Of a DNA stretch of 64,000 bases, positions 44,317 to 53,711 are shown piece after piece. Each line of letters opens with the position of its first letter. Positions within the stretch are counted from its first letter, which is position 1. Location of the stretch: the NCBI GenBank assembly GCA_910586225.1, contig CAJUIL010000013.1, positions 1-64,000 of the forward strand. Direction: 5' to 3'. This stretch comes from an uncultured Eubacterium sp. (GTDB taxonomy: Bacteria; Bacillota; Clostridia; Lachnospirales; Lachnospiraceae). The position numbers and the translations under genes are program-made. The notes beneath the pieces are model-generated. The model worked only from the letters and a program-made list of their open reading frames with translations. It searched no databases and was not told where the DNA came from.

Positions 44317-45681
44317 TTAATTTTTAAAGCTGTGCACTGGAGCCGGAATCCTTCCAGTACGATTGATAAACGCGCTGCAATCATACGGATTGACCGGCAT
44401 GATCGGCGCATAGCCAAGCAGCCCGCCAAACTGCGCCGTCTCGCCGACGCCCTTGCCAATGACAGGGATCAAGCGTACAGCCGTTGTTTTCTGATTGATC
44501 ATCCCGATAGCCATTTCATCTGCGATGATACCAGCTATCGAAGAAGGCTTTGTATCTCCCGGTATTGCGATCATATCCAGACCAACGGAGCAGACGCACG
44601 TCATTGCCTCCAGCTTCTCCAGCGTCAGGGCGTTTGCTTCTACAGCGTCAATCATCCCCTGATCCTCGCTGACCGGGATAAACGCCCCGCTCAAGCCGCC
44701 GACATAGGAGGAAGCCATAATACCGCCTTTTTTCACCTGGTCATTAAGCAGCGCAAGCGCCGCCGTCGTTCCCGGCGCACCCGCGTATTCCACACCGATC
44801 TCATGCAGAATGTCCGCTACACTGTCGCCTACCGCAGGCGTTGGCGCCAGTGACAGATCGATAATGCCAAATGGAATGCCGAGTCTGCGCGACGCTTCCT
44901 GTGCGACGAGCTGGCCCACGCGCGTAATCTTAAACGCAGTCTTTTTGATCGTCTCGCAAAGCACCTCAAAGCTTTCTCCGCGCACCTGCTCCAGAGCGGT
45001 CTTTACAACGCCAGGCCCGCTGACGCCGACATGAATGACAGCGTCAGCTTCTGTAACACCATGAAACGCGCCCGCCATAAACGGATTGTCGTCCGGCGCA
45101 TTGCAAAAAATCACGAGCTTCGCGCAGCCAAGCGAATCGTTTTCCTTCGTCAGCTCCGCGGTTTCTTTGACAATCCCGCCCATCAGACGGACGGCATCCA
45201 TATCGATCCCCGTCTTTGTAGAGCCGACATTGACGGAGCTGCATACAAAGTCCGTTTCCGCCAATGCTTTTGGAATAGACCGTATCAGGTTTTCATCCGC
45301 CGCGGTCATCCCTTTGGAAACAAGCGCGGAATAGCCGCCGATAAAATTTATACCTGTCTTTTTTGCCGCCTTATCCAGCGTATGCGCGATCGTCACAAAA
45401 TCATCCGGCGTTTTGCAGGCCGCACCACCGATAAGCGCGATCGGCGTCACAGAGATCCGCTTGTTCACAATCGGAATGCAGTAACTATTTTCAATCTTCT
45501 GGCCGACTGCCACAAGGTCTCTTGCTGTAGAAGTAATTTTGCTGAATATTTTTTCATTTAATTTTTCCAGATCCGAATCTATACAGTCCAGCAGGCTGAT
45601 GCCAAGCGTAATTGTACGTACGTCCAGGTTTTCCTGCTCGATCATCTTGTTGGTTTCTGCTACTTCTCGTATATTAATCAT
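44317..45681 (-). CDS. UPF0210 / DUF711 (PFL-like) protein
   Basis: 454 residues, begins MINIREVAETNKMI at ATG 45681, the family start. Conserved glycine-rich segments (IGGAACKTPDDF, GGLSGAFIPVSEDQGM, GGLLGYAPIMPVN). The structure resembles pyruvate formate-lyase-like barrels, but function is unknown. It always accompanies the ACT protein upstream, 24 nt away here. A possible regulated metabolic enzyme, with the ACT subunit binding an amino acid ligand, is inference. Confidence 0.93.
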   Translation of the reverse strand: MINIREVAETNKMIEQENLDVRTITLGISLLDCIDSDLEKLNEKIFSKITSTARDLVAVGQKIENSYCIPIVNKRISVTPIALIGGAACKTPDDFVTIAHTLDKAAKKTGINFIGGYSALVSKGMTAADENLIRSIPKALAETDFVCSSVNVGSTKTGIDMDAVRLMGGIVKETAELTKENDSLGCAKLVIFCNAPDDNPFMAGAFHGVTEADAVIHVGVSGPGVVKTALEQVRGESFEVLCETIKKTAFKITRVGQLVAQEASRRLGIPFGIIDLSLAPTPAVGDSVADILHEIGVEYAGAPGTTAALALLNDQVKKGGIMASSYVGGLSGAFIPVSEDQGMIDAVEANALTLEKLEAMTCVCSVGLDMIAIPGDTKPSSIAGIIADEMAIGMINQKTTAVRLIPVIGKGVGETAQFGGLLGYAPIMPVNPYDCSAFINRTGRIPAPVHSFKN

Positions 45682-45705
45682 AAGAAATCCGTTTTCCTTC
45701 CCCAA

Positions 45706-46002
45706 TTATATCCGGTGCATTTTTTCAAAAATCTCTTCTTTCTGGCATTTGATATTGACTCCGATCTGTTCTCCGATGCCGTCCAACTCCTGTGAGCATT
45801 TGGAAAATGACACCTCCGCTTCGTTCATATCCACGATCATCATCATATTAAAATATCCCTGCACGATCGTTTGGGAAATGTCCAGGACATTGATGTTTTT
45901 CTCCGATAAATACGTACATACCTTCGCGATAATACCTACCGTGTCCTTGCCCAGTACGGTGATAATCACCTTATCCGCCTTTTTTGCTGCTGTCTGCTCC
46001 AT
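45706..46002 (-). CDS. ACT-domain protein, UPF0237
   Basis: 98-residue single ACT domain (KVIITVLGKDTVGIIAKV, LDISQTIVQGYFNMMMIVD). Small ligand-sensing protein that pairs with the UPF0210 gene in many Firmicutes and methanogens. Probably regulatory subunit for it. Confidence 0.92.
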   Translation of the reverse strand: MEQTAAKKADKVIITVLGKDTVGIIAKVCTYLSEKNINVLDISQTIVQGYFNMMMIVDMNEAEVSFSKCSQELDGIGEQIGVNIKCQKEEIFEKMHRI

Positions 46003-46086
46003 TTGGCTTCTCTCTTTCTTTTCTTATTTGGTTCTTACAGTTTTTGTTTTCTATGATGGATGCTTACCTGACGCTGTTTTCCTGTC

Positions 46087-46884
46087 CTATGCGCAGATCA
46101 TCTGCGACGCCTCGCTGCGTCTGGCGACATAGATCGGAAAATCATCTCCTTTATAAGGGTTCTCCCCCATCGACACTTCCAGCCGCACCGTCTCATAGGC
46201 AAGCTCCGCAAAATTGTTTTCCTGGCTCAGATGTCCCAACACGACCGCCTTGAACCGGTCGTGCAAAAGCCGCCCTAAAAGCTGGCCGGACAACACATTG
46301 GACAAATGTCCTCTGTCACCTAAAATACGCTGCTTGAGCGGATATGGATAGCTGCCTGTCTGGAGCATACGTACGTCGTGATTTGCTTCCAGCAGCAAAA
46401 TATCCAAATCCTGTAAAAGCTCTACCAACGACTCGTCATAAGTACCGAGGTCCGTAATGACCCCGATTTTCTGATGCTCCGTTTTCATCAGATAAGCAAC
46501 CGGATCCGCTGCGTCATGTGAAATGGAGATCGGATGCACGGTCATATCCCCGATCTGAAATTCCTCTCCGGGCCGTATCGGATGCAGCAGGGAGTCGTCA
46601 ATCTTGCCGACGGATCTTACCGCGCGTACTGCGTCAAGCGTCCCCTGCGTACCGTAGATCGGCAATCCATAACGCCTGGCCAGTACGCCAAGCCCTGCGA
46701 TGTGGTCGATATGCTCATGCGTGACAAGGATTGCCTCCATCTCGCTTGTTTTTAATCCGACTGAATTTAATCCGGTTTCAATCCGCTTCCCACTGATCCC
46801 AGCGTCCACCAGCAGATGAGAACCGTCTGTTCCGACGCAGATACAATTCCCGCTGCTGCCGCTGGCAATACTACATAGTTCCAT
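46087..46884 (-). CDS. yycJ: Metallo-beta-lactamase-fold hydrolase, YycJ/WalJ-like
   Basis: MBL nuclease-like protein, 265 residues. Starts MELCSIASGSSGNC, contains THEHIDHIAGLG (HxHxDH) and SISHDAADPVAY, LEANHDVRML, GHLSNVLSGQL as metal ligands. In Bacilli it lies with the walRK cell-wall regulon; here it is 2 nt after the coaE-ftsA-like gene, so the context is cell division or wall rather than WalRK. Confidence 0.9.
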   Translation of the reverse strand: MELCSIASGSSGNCICVGTDGSHLLVDAGISGKRIETGLNSVGLKTSEMEAILVTHEHIDHIAGLGVLARRYGLPIYGTQGTLDAVRAVRSVGKIDDSLLHPIRPGEEFQIGDMTVHPISISHDAADPVAYLMKTEHQKIGVITDLGTYDESLVELLQDLDILLLEANHDVRMLQTGSYPYPLKQRILGDRGHLSNVLSGQLLGRLLHDRFKAVVLGHLSQENNFAELAYETVRLEVSMGENPYKGDDFPIYVARRSEASQMICA

Positions 46885-46886
46885 CG

Positions 46887-49800
46887 TTAATTGTCCTTCC
46901 AGTAAATGTCAATCTTATCTCCCAGCCGGAGCACCTGCGTATACTGCGCCTCCTCGCCGTTGACCTGCGTGACGAGCATACGCCCGCGGGACTGTGACAG
47001 ATCAAACAGAATATGATCAAAAATATCTACAAAAATATATTCCTTTTTATTTTTCAATTCGATCGTCTCGCCGTTTACTACAACCTGAAACGGCTGCTCC
47101 TGTGGCTGTTCCTCCTTCTGCGCTGACGCATCTGACGCTTCGTCCATAGCCGCTGTATCCGTATCGGACGCAGCTTCCTGCGCGGACGTTTGAGAACCAT
47201 ATAGCGCTGCCGCAGAAGAAGGACCGGTAAACACCGGGCCGGACGCCGCTGCTGCCTGTCCGGACGCTGTCGCCAGCGTTTCCTTTACCACATCCAGCAA
47301 AACCTCTGCGTTGGCAGGCGGTGTCATAGCCTCAGCAGTATCTCCGGCTTGCGGCGCTGCATCTGGTACTGCAGCCGATGCCTGCGAAGCGGTATTCTGC
47401 GTGGTATCCGGCGCTGTTTCCTGCCGTTTTTCATCCTGCACGACCGCACTTTGCTTCGTTTCCGGTACCTCTGCAGCCTGCGGCGCTGTGACCTGGGCCG
47501 AACGCCGTACCTTCGCAGCTGCGTTTGCAGCTGTATTCAGAAGCTCTGCAGCCGGCGACGTGTGATGCCCCTCTGCGGACACTCGCTGTGGCTGTGCAGC
47601 CGCTTCCGTACGCGCACCCGGCGCTTTGGCGTTCACTCCTGACTGGCTGCTTGGCAAAAGCGGTACCTTCGTCTGGCCTGGCAGCAAAGGAACAGCGGAT
47701 GCCTCCTCCTTTGGAGCTTCCTGTCGCTCTGCCGGCTGCGGCAGGCGCTTCGGCGGCGCGTCCGGATATACGTCCTGCGGTGTGGAGCGGTAAGTGATTA
47801 CCTTCCAGTCAACACTGAAATTTTCGTACACAAGCGCCTGCAGATCCTCCACACGGTTATTGACTAAAATGTCCGCGTCCATATCCAGCTCTACATCCAT
47901 AAACTCCGCCAGCTGCGCGACCGTATAAAAGCTTCTCGTTACAATCGCATCGTGTTCTTGGATCTCATACGTCGGCGGCTCCAGCACTCCATTGACCTCT
48001 ACATAACGCGGACAGGTAATGATCTTGCCATTGACCTCAAACGTGATCGTAGAGCTTCGGTATTCCTCCAGCTGTCCGACCAGATAGTGCGCCTCCCTGC
48101 CTGCCGTCGACGGCTCGATCGTGATCTCACAGTTCGGCTCGATCGGTGTATTGATAGAAGCTGGACGGTCGTTCATGCGGATGATCGCAGCTTCTCCAGC
48201 GTCGCCCCTTACAATGCGCGGCCTGCCGTTAACGGTAAAGTTGATCTCCCGCCCGCGCTTCGGGAAGAGCTGGTCATTCGGAAATCCTGCCTGGATAGCC
48301 GCGTCCACAATGGTCAGCTTGTTGTTGTCATACAGCTTTAACCGTTCTCCGTTAAAGCGTACCATAATAAAGTTGTTTTTCTGCTCATAATAATTTAAGC
48401 AAATACCGACCGGCGTAACGATCAGAGGGTCTTTCACAATATCCTCCTGTAAAAACTTAACCTCTTTAAGCACCTCCTCGCCACGCAGCGCCACACGCTC
48501 CTGCGGCAGCTCCAGCTTTTTCGCAAGCATTTCGTCAAAGCCGTGCACCTTTCCGCCGCCGCCTACGATAAACGTCGCGCTCACGCTCTGGTCACCGTTT
48601 AATTCCTTGATTTTTTCAGCTACATCAGTAGTCATTTTATCGACCAGAGGCTCGGTCAGCTTCCATACCTCCTCGGCCTTGATCGTATGCTTTAAGCTCA
48701 TAATATCTTCAAATTCGATCTCCCCGTCTACCGCAGACGCCAGCTTGATATGCTCCGCCATCTTAAAGTCCACAAGATAGTGCTGCACGATCAATTCCGT
48801 CAGCTCATCCCCGGCAAACGGGATCATACCGTATGCGATAATGCTGCCGTCCCTTGTCAGCGAAATATCCGACGTGCCCGCGCCCACATCGACCAGCGCA
48901 ATATTCAGCATCCGGAAATTTTCCGGAATCGCCACATCGATCGCGGCAATCGGCTCCAGCGTCATATTCGCTACCGTAAGGCCCGCAAATCCAACCGCCA
49001 TATACAAGCCGTCCACTACATCCTCCGGCAGGAATGTCACGATGATCTTCGCTGAAATCTTGTCCGCTTTATGGCTTTCCAGATTAGAAAAAATCTCATC
49101 GTTGATATAATATTTCATAACGGAATAACCGACACAGTAAAATTTATATTTCGTATCGTTTGCTTCCTTTAATTCCTGCGCCGCCTTATCCACGCCCAGA
49201 AGCTCCAATGTATGGATATGCTCGCCCGTTACGACCGTTTCTTCTGTAAATTCATACTCCACAAACGTCGTCACAGTCTTTAACACACGTCCGGCAGCCG
49301 CAATACATACCTCGGTCAGCTCTTGTCCAATCTGGTCCTCCAGCTTTTCTTTAATGACCGAAATAGTCCGCCCGACACGGCCGATATCGTGGATCTGCCC
49401 GTCCAGCATAGCTCTCGTCTCATGCTCCATGGCGTGCTGCGCCACAACAATAAATTCCTTGTCTTGTTTATATCCTACCGTACCTACTACGTTGCGCGTA
49501 CCGATATCCAGCCCGAATACGTATTGCAGCTCCTCCTCCTTTTGTGCGTCCCTCTGTCCGAGTGCTCTTTCCATACTTCTGTCTCCTTTATCATTCAAAA
49601 GCTGCGCCAGCTGCAAATAAACCTGCGCGATCGGCCCGTTGTTATCAATAACCACCTGACAGTGCCTGCGGTATTCCCCTTCGGAAAGCTGCGCCGCAAA
49701 TATCTGCTCAATTTTTTCATCCGAATAACCACGGTTTTCTATTAGACGCTGCCTGCGGTTTTCCGGTGTCACATACACATACCACAGCTCGTCGCATATC

Positions 49801-50180
49801 TGCCCGTAGCCGTCCTCGATCAGCAGAGCCGCCTCCAGCACGACATAATCTGTCGAACCGCTCCGACGCTCTTTTTCGACTTCTTTTAAAATATATTCCT
49901 TCACCGCGGGATGTACAATGCTGTTTAACCGTTCCCGTTTTTCCTCATCCGCAAAAATGATCTCCGCCAAGCGCTGTCTGTTAAATCTGCCATTATGAAG
50001 CCATATTTTCTCCTGCGCAAATTCCTTCTGCAGCCTGACATAACAGTCATAGCCCGGCTCCATAATATCATGGGCAACCTCGTCCGCGACAAGCGTCCTG
50101 ACCCTGTAATTTTTTCTCAGATAGGCAAGTATCGTGGACTTTCCGGCCCCGACGCCGCCCGTAATACCAATAAATTTCAT
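46887..50180 (-). CDS. coaE: Dephospho-CoA kinase fused to FtsA-like protein
   Basis: A single 1097-codon frame. Residues 1-199 are dephospho-CoA kinase (GITGGVGAGKST P-loop, VADEVAHDIM, YVVLEAALLIEDG), the last step of CoA synthesis. From residue 203 comes an FtsA/PilM-like actin-fold protein (VFGLDIGTRNVVG, ALVDVGAGTSDISL, FIVGGGGKVHGFDE). Then follow ubiquitin-like repeats, a long Ala/Gln/Pro linker (about 830-1020) and a final small domain ending LGDKIDIYWKDN. ATG 49574 at the junction has AAAGGAG 8 nt upstream, so FtsA-like protein could also start there. TGATAA in another frame (49593-49588) lies just before it, as if a one-base change fused two genes. Follows polA by 62 nt. Confidence 0.9.
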   Translation of the reverse strand: MKFIGITGGVGAGKSTILAYLRKNYRVRTLVADEVAHDIMEPGYDCYVRLQKEFAQEKIWLHNGRFNRQRLAEIIFADEEKRERLNSIVHPAVKEYILKEVEKERRSGSTDYVVLEAALLIEDGYGQICDELWYVYVTPENRRQRLIENRGYSDEKIEQIFAAQLSEGEYRRHCQVVIDNNGPIAQVYLQLAQLLNDKGDRSMERALGQRDAQKEEELQYVFGLDIGTRNVVGTVGYKQDKEFIVVAQHAMEHETRAMLDGQIHDIGRVGRTISVIKEKLEDQIGQELTEVCIAAAGRVLKTVTTFVEYEFTEETVVTGEHIHTLELLGVDKAAQELKEANDTKYKFYCVGYSVMKYYINDEIFSNLESHKADKISAKIIVTFLPEDVVDGLYMAVGFAGLTVANMTLEPIAAIDVAIPENFRMLNIALVDVGAGTSDISLTRDGSIIAYGMIPFAGDELTELIVQHYLVDFKMAEHIKLASAVDGEIEFEDIMSLKHTIKAEEVWKLTEPLVDKMTTDVAEKIKELNGDQSVSATFIVGGGGKVHGFDEMLAKKLELPQERVALRGEEVLKEVKFLQEDIVKDPLIVTPVGICLNYYEQKNNFIMVRFNGERLKLYDNNKLTIVDAAIQAGFPNDQLFPKRGREINFTVNGRPRIVRGDAGEAAIIRMNDRPASINTPIEPNCEITIEPSTAGREAHYLVGQLEEYRSSTITFEVNGKIITCPRYVEVNGVLEPPTYEIQEHDAIVTRSFYTVAQLAEFMDVELDMDADILVNNRVEDLQALVYENFSVDWKVITYRSTPQDVYPDAPPKRLPQPAERQEAPKEEASAVPLLPGQTKVPLLPSSQSGVNAKAPGARTEAAAQPQRVSAEGHHTSPAAELLNTAANAAAKVRRSAQVTAPQAAEVPETKQSAVVQDEKRQETAPDTTQNTASQASAAVPDAAPQAGDTAEAMTPPANAEVLLDVVKETLATASGQAAAASGPVFTGPSSAAALYGSQTSAQEAASDTDTAAMDEASDASAQKEEQPQEQPFQVVVNGETIELKNKKEYIFVDIFDHILFDLSQSRGRMLVTQVNGEEAQYTQVLRLGDKIDIYWKDN
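49583..49589 (-). promoter_or_regulatory. Internal ribosome site at the CoaE/FtsA-like junction
   Basis: AAAGGAG on the minus strand, 8 nt before in-frame ATG 49574 (residue 203). It supports separate translation of the FtsA-like part. Confidence 0.55.
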
Positions 50181-50242
50181 TCCGCTCTCCCTGACCGTTT
50201 CTTCCTGATTTCTTGCCGCAGCAGCTTAATCCCCGCAGCAAT

Positions 50243-52945
50243 TTATTTTGCTTCATACCAGTCTGTACCGGAATGCATATCGATTTCCAGGGCGACAGCC
50301 AAATCCGCCGCGTGGTGCATCTCTTCTTTTAAAATTTCCGATACCTGCCCGATTTCTTCTTTATAAGTCTCCACGAGAAGCTCATCGTGCACCTGCAGGA
50401 TCAGCCTGGATCTCAGCCCTTTTTCCAACAGTCTGTCGTGCACCCGGTTCATCGCGATTTTAATAATATCCGCGGCCGTACCCTGGATCGGTGAGTTCAT
50501 CGCCACCCGCTCCCCGAACGAACGCTGCATAAAATTGCCCGATTTTAATTCCGGCACCGGACGAATACGCCCGAACATCGAAACGACTTTTCCAGTATCC
50601 TTAGCTTCCTTCACCATTTTATCCAGAAAAGCCTTGACACCCGGATACGTCTGAAAATACTGTTCAATATAATCCTGCGCTTCCTTCCGCGTAATGCTTA
50701 AGTCTTGGCTCAGCCCAAATGAGCTGATACCATACACGATCCCGAAATTGACCGCCTTCGCGTTTCTGCGCTGGAGATCCGTCACCTCGTCAAACGGGAT
50801 ATGGAACACCTGCGACGCCGTCATACGATGGATATCCTGCGCCTCCTGATAAGCTTTGATCAGATTTTCATCCGCGGACATATGCGCCAGCACGCGCAGC
50901 TCGATCTGCGAATAATCTGCATCCAGGAACACGCACCCCTCCCGCGGCAAAAACACCTTGCGTATCAGCCTGCCAAGCTCCATCCGGATCGGGATATTCT
51001 GCAAATTCGGCTCCGCGCTGCTAAGCCGCCCGGTCGCCGTGATCGTCTGATGGAACGTCGTATGGATCCGTCCGTCCGGTGCGATAAACGCCGCCAGCCC
51101 GTCCGCATACGTCGACTTCAGCTTCGCCAGCTGGCGGTACTCCAATACCTGCGCCACAAACGGATATTCCGGCGCCAGCTTGTCCAGCACGTCAGCCGCC
51201 GTGGAATATCCCGTTTTTGTCTTTTTCCCATAAGGCATTTTCAGCTTTTCAAACAAGATTACGCCAAGCTGCTTCGGAGAATTGATATTAAACGTTTCCC
51301 CAGCGCCCTCATAAATCAGCTGCTCCAGCTCCCCAATACGCTCCTGCAGCTTTTCTCCGTACTCCTTCAGCGCCTCCGCTTCAATGCGGATGCCTTCCTT
51401 TTCCATATCAGACAGCGTATAGACAAGCGGCATTTCAATCTCACAAAACAGCTCGCGCATACCGGATTCTTCCAGCCTGTCCATCAAAATATCCGCCGCC
51501 TGGTATGCCGTATATGCCGGATAGCAGACTGCCTCCAAAAACTGCTGCGGCTGTTCCAAGGAAGCCTGCACATAAGACAGCTTTCCGATCAAATCCGCCC
51601 TGGACGGAAACATCTGGCCCAGATAATCCTTCGCGATATCCTCGTACGGATATTCGTTTTTCAAAGGATTTAACAAATACGCCGCGATCGTAACGTCAAA
51701 CAACTGCTTCTGCGCCGGAATATCAACAAATTTCAGCGCGTGCTTGATCGAAAAAGCCGCCATGCGGCAGCCGGAAGTAAGCAGCTGCGCAAACTGGCTG
51801 CGCAATTCATTTTCTGTAAGCATATCTTCCGTAAGCTTATTTTGCTGCGAAGCCTCTGCTGCTCCCGCCCCGCTTTGCGAACCGCTGCAAGCGATATAAT
51901 ATATTTCCTTTTCCGAAACCGCTGCCGCAAGTCCCAAAACGCGGCCTTTTTCCTCCACCAGCTGCACCGCGCCCTTTTCTGACTGCCGCAGCCTTTTTAA
52001 GATCTGCTCCGCCTGCGCGGCACCAGTGATTTTTTGAAAATATTCCGTAACCGGGCTTTGCTTTACGATATCTCCTTGCTCATGAAAGCGCGCAAGCATA
52101 TTTTTAAATTCCAGACGCTTGCAAAGCTCATAAGCCTCTGGCGTGTACAGGCTCGTGAGCCTTGCTTTTTCAATATCATGATCGATCTGCGCGTTCGTTT
52201 CGATCGTCACAAGCTTTTTTGAAAACTGCGCCTTCTCATAATTTTCGCGAAACGACTCCCGTACCTTGGACTTTGGCATCTCGTCAATATGCGCATACGC
52301 GTTTTCAATGCTGCCGTACTGGCTGATCATTTTTACCGCTGTCTTTTCGCCGATCCCAGGCACGCCCGGCACATTGTCCGAAGTATCGCCCATCAGCGCC
52401 TTAACGTCAATAAATTCCGTCGGTGTCACATGGTATTTTTCCATCACCTGCTCAGCAAGGTAATCCTCCACCTCGGTTCCGGTCCTTTTCGTCTTTGGTA
52501 TCCGGATCTTGATCCGCTCTGACGCAAGCTGCAGCAGATCCCGGTCGCCCGATACGACTGAAACAAGCATCCCCTGCGCTTCTGCACGTTTTGCAAGCGT
52601 TCCAAGCAGATCGTCAGCCTCATACCCAGCCTTTTCCACGACCACAACGCCCATCGCCCGCAGCATTTCCTTCATCACCGGCACCTGCTGGCGCAGCTCT
52701 TCCGCCATTGGCTTTCTCGTCCCCTTGTAATCGGCGTACATCTGGTGACGGAACGTCGGCGCACTCACATCAAACGCAACCGTCAGATAATCCGGATGCT
52801 CTTCCTCCAGTATACGGAATAAAATATTCAAAAATCCATAAACCGCATTCGTATGCAGCCCCTCGGAATTGGACAAGTCCGGAATACCGAAAAAGGCTCT
52901 GTTTAAAATACTATGTCCATCGATTAAAACCAGCTTTTCGCTCAT
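50243..52945 (-). CDS. polA: DNA polymerase I
   Basis: Repair and Okazaki-fragment polymerase. Residues about 1-290 are the 5'-3' exonuclease (DGHSILNRAFFG, GDRDLLQLA, GDTSDNVPGVPGIG). The middle 3'-5' domain lacks the usual first Asp/Glu motif, so proofreading is probably lost, as in Bacillus. The C-terminal polymerase has motif A DADYSQIELRVLAH, motif B RRNAKAVNFGIVYG and motif C QVHDELLVE. 900 residues. Starts 11 nt after the thioesterase. Confidence 0.96.
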   Translation of the reverse strand: MSEKLVLIDGHSILNRAFFGIPDLSNSEGLHTNAVYGFLNILFRILEEEHPDYLTVAFDVSAPTFRHQMYADYKGTRKPMAEELRQQVPVMKEMLRAMGVVVVEKAGYEADDLLGTLAKRAEAQGMLVSVVSGDRDLLQLASERIKIRIPKTKRTGTEVEDYLAEQVMEKYHVTPTEFIDVKALMGDTSDNVPGVPGIGEKTAVKMISQYGSIENAYAHIDEMPKSKVRESFRENYEKAQFSKKLVTIETNAQIDHDIEKARLTSLYTPEAYELCKRLEFKNMLARFHEQGDIVKQSPVTEYFQKITGAAQAEQILKRLRQSEKGAVQLVEEKGRVLGLAAAVSEKEIYYIACSGSQSGAGAAEASQQNKLTEDMLTENELRSQFAQLLTSGCRMAAFSIKHALKFVDIPAQKQLFDVTIAAYLLNPLKNEYPYEDIAKDYLGQMFPSRADLIGKLSYVQASLEQPQQFLEAVCYPAYTAYQAADILMDRLEESGMRELFCEIEMPLVYTLSDMEKEGIRIEAEALKEYGEKLQERIGELEQLIYEGAGETFNINSPKQLGVILFEKLKMPYGKKTKTGYSTAADVLDKLAPEYPFVAQVLEYRQLAKLKSTYADGLAAFIAPDGRIHTTFHQTITATGRLSSAEPNLQNIPIRMELGRLIRKVFLPREGCVFLDADYSQIELRVLAHMSADENLIKAYQEAQDIHRMTASQVFHIPFDEVTDLQRRNAKAVNFGIVYGISSFGLSQDLSITRKEAQDYIEQYFQTYPGVKAFLDKMVKEAKDTGKVVSMFGRIRPVPELKSGNFMQRSFGERVAMNSPIQGTAADIIKIAMNRVHDRLLEKGLRSRLILQVHDELLVETYKEEIGQVSEILKEEMHHAADLAVALEIDMHSGTDWYEAK

Positions 52946-52956
52946 GGGCAGCTCCT

Positions 52957-53442
52957 TTATTCTATAATTTCTTCCCCGTCCTCATCATAAAGAGTAAAGA
53001 ACCTTGTGTCAATCTCAGGATAAGAACGTTTTAAGGAAATCGGCTTTCCGCTGTGGCTTAAGAAACAATGCTCGCTTTGCGCGACCGCACGCAGCTCTCC
53101 GGTTTCCTTATCTGTCATACGGTAGACAACCCTCATTTTCACACTATTATAATCCACCATACGCGCTTCGATCACAACTGTATCACGAAAATGCACCATG
53201 CTCTTATATTCGCATTTGACAGAAAGCACCGGACTGATAATCTCTGCTTCCTCCATTGCCTTATAGCTAAAGCCCATTTGATCCATTAAGTCCATTCTGG
53301 CTTCTTCCATCCATCTGATGAAGTTGGAATGATGAATGATCCCCATTTGGTCGGTTTCGTAGTATTGGGCTACGTGCTCGTATGGGCGGATTTTGATTTT
53401 TTCTCCTGTGTATGGTTTAATTCTGGTGTCTTTTACTGACAT
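52957..53442 (-). CDS. Acyl-CoA thioesterase, 4HBT/YbgC-like hotdog
   Basis: 161 residues with the hotdog active-site pattern YETDQMGIIHHSNF (Asp and His) and FIRWMEEARM. Cleaves short acyl-CoA or related thioesters. ATG 53442 has AGGAAGGTG 5 nt upstream; the longer frame is rejected. It heads the polA-coaE run. Confidence 0.9.
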   Translation of the reverse strand: MSVKDTRIKPYTGEKIKIRPYEHVAQYYETDQMGIIHHSNFIRWMEEARMDLMDQMGFSYKAMEEAEIISPVLSVKCEYKSMVHFRDTVVIEARMVDYNSVKMRVVYRMTDKETGELRAVAQSEHCFLSHSGKPISLKRSYPEIDTRFFTLYDEDGEEIIE

Positions 53443-53552
53443 ACAATCACCTTCCTGAACTTGTATTGTTTGCAATATTTTTGTACATAACTGTTATTAT
53501 GCCACAGTAAGTGCGCAATTTCAAGATGAAAGACAATATAAGAAAAAAAGAA

Positions 53553-53625
53553 GTAACAGTTCAGGCAGGTCTTTGCATCCTGCTGCAAAAACCGGAACTA
53601 CATGATTCATGAGTGTAAATTTCTC
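53553..53625 (-). repeat. Truncated copy C of the dispersed repeat, inverted
   Basis: Reads GTAACAGTTCAGGCAGGTC and onward, the reverse complement of the 3' end of copies A and B, with several changes, then loses similarity near 53620. It lies between the thioesterase and the HipA-like gene promoter. Confidence 0.75.
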
Positions 53626-53648
53626 CAGAATAAACAGTCTGGATATAA

Positions 53649-53677
53649 TTGAAAAGAATCTGAGCGTATGGTAATAT
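53649..53677 (+). promoter_or_regulatory. Promoter of the HipA-like gene
   Basis: TTGAAA (53649-53654), 17-nt spacer, TAATAT (53672-53677), about 35 nt before the GTG start. Confidence 0.55.
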
Positions 53678-53711
53678 GGAGAAAAGAAAAGGAAAAATGA
53701 GGTGGTAAATA

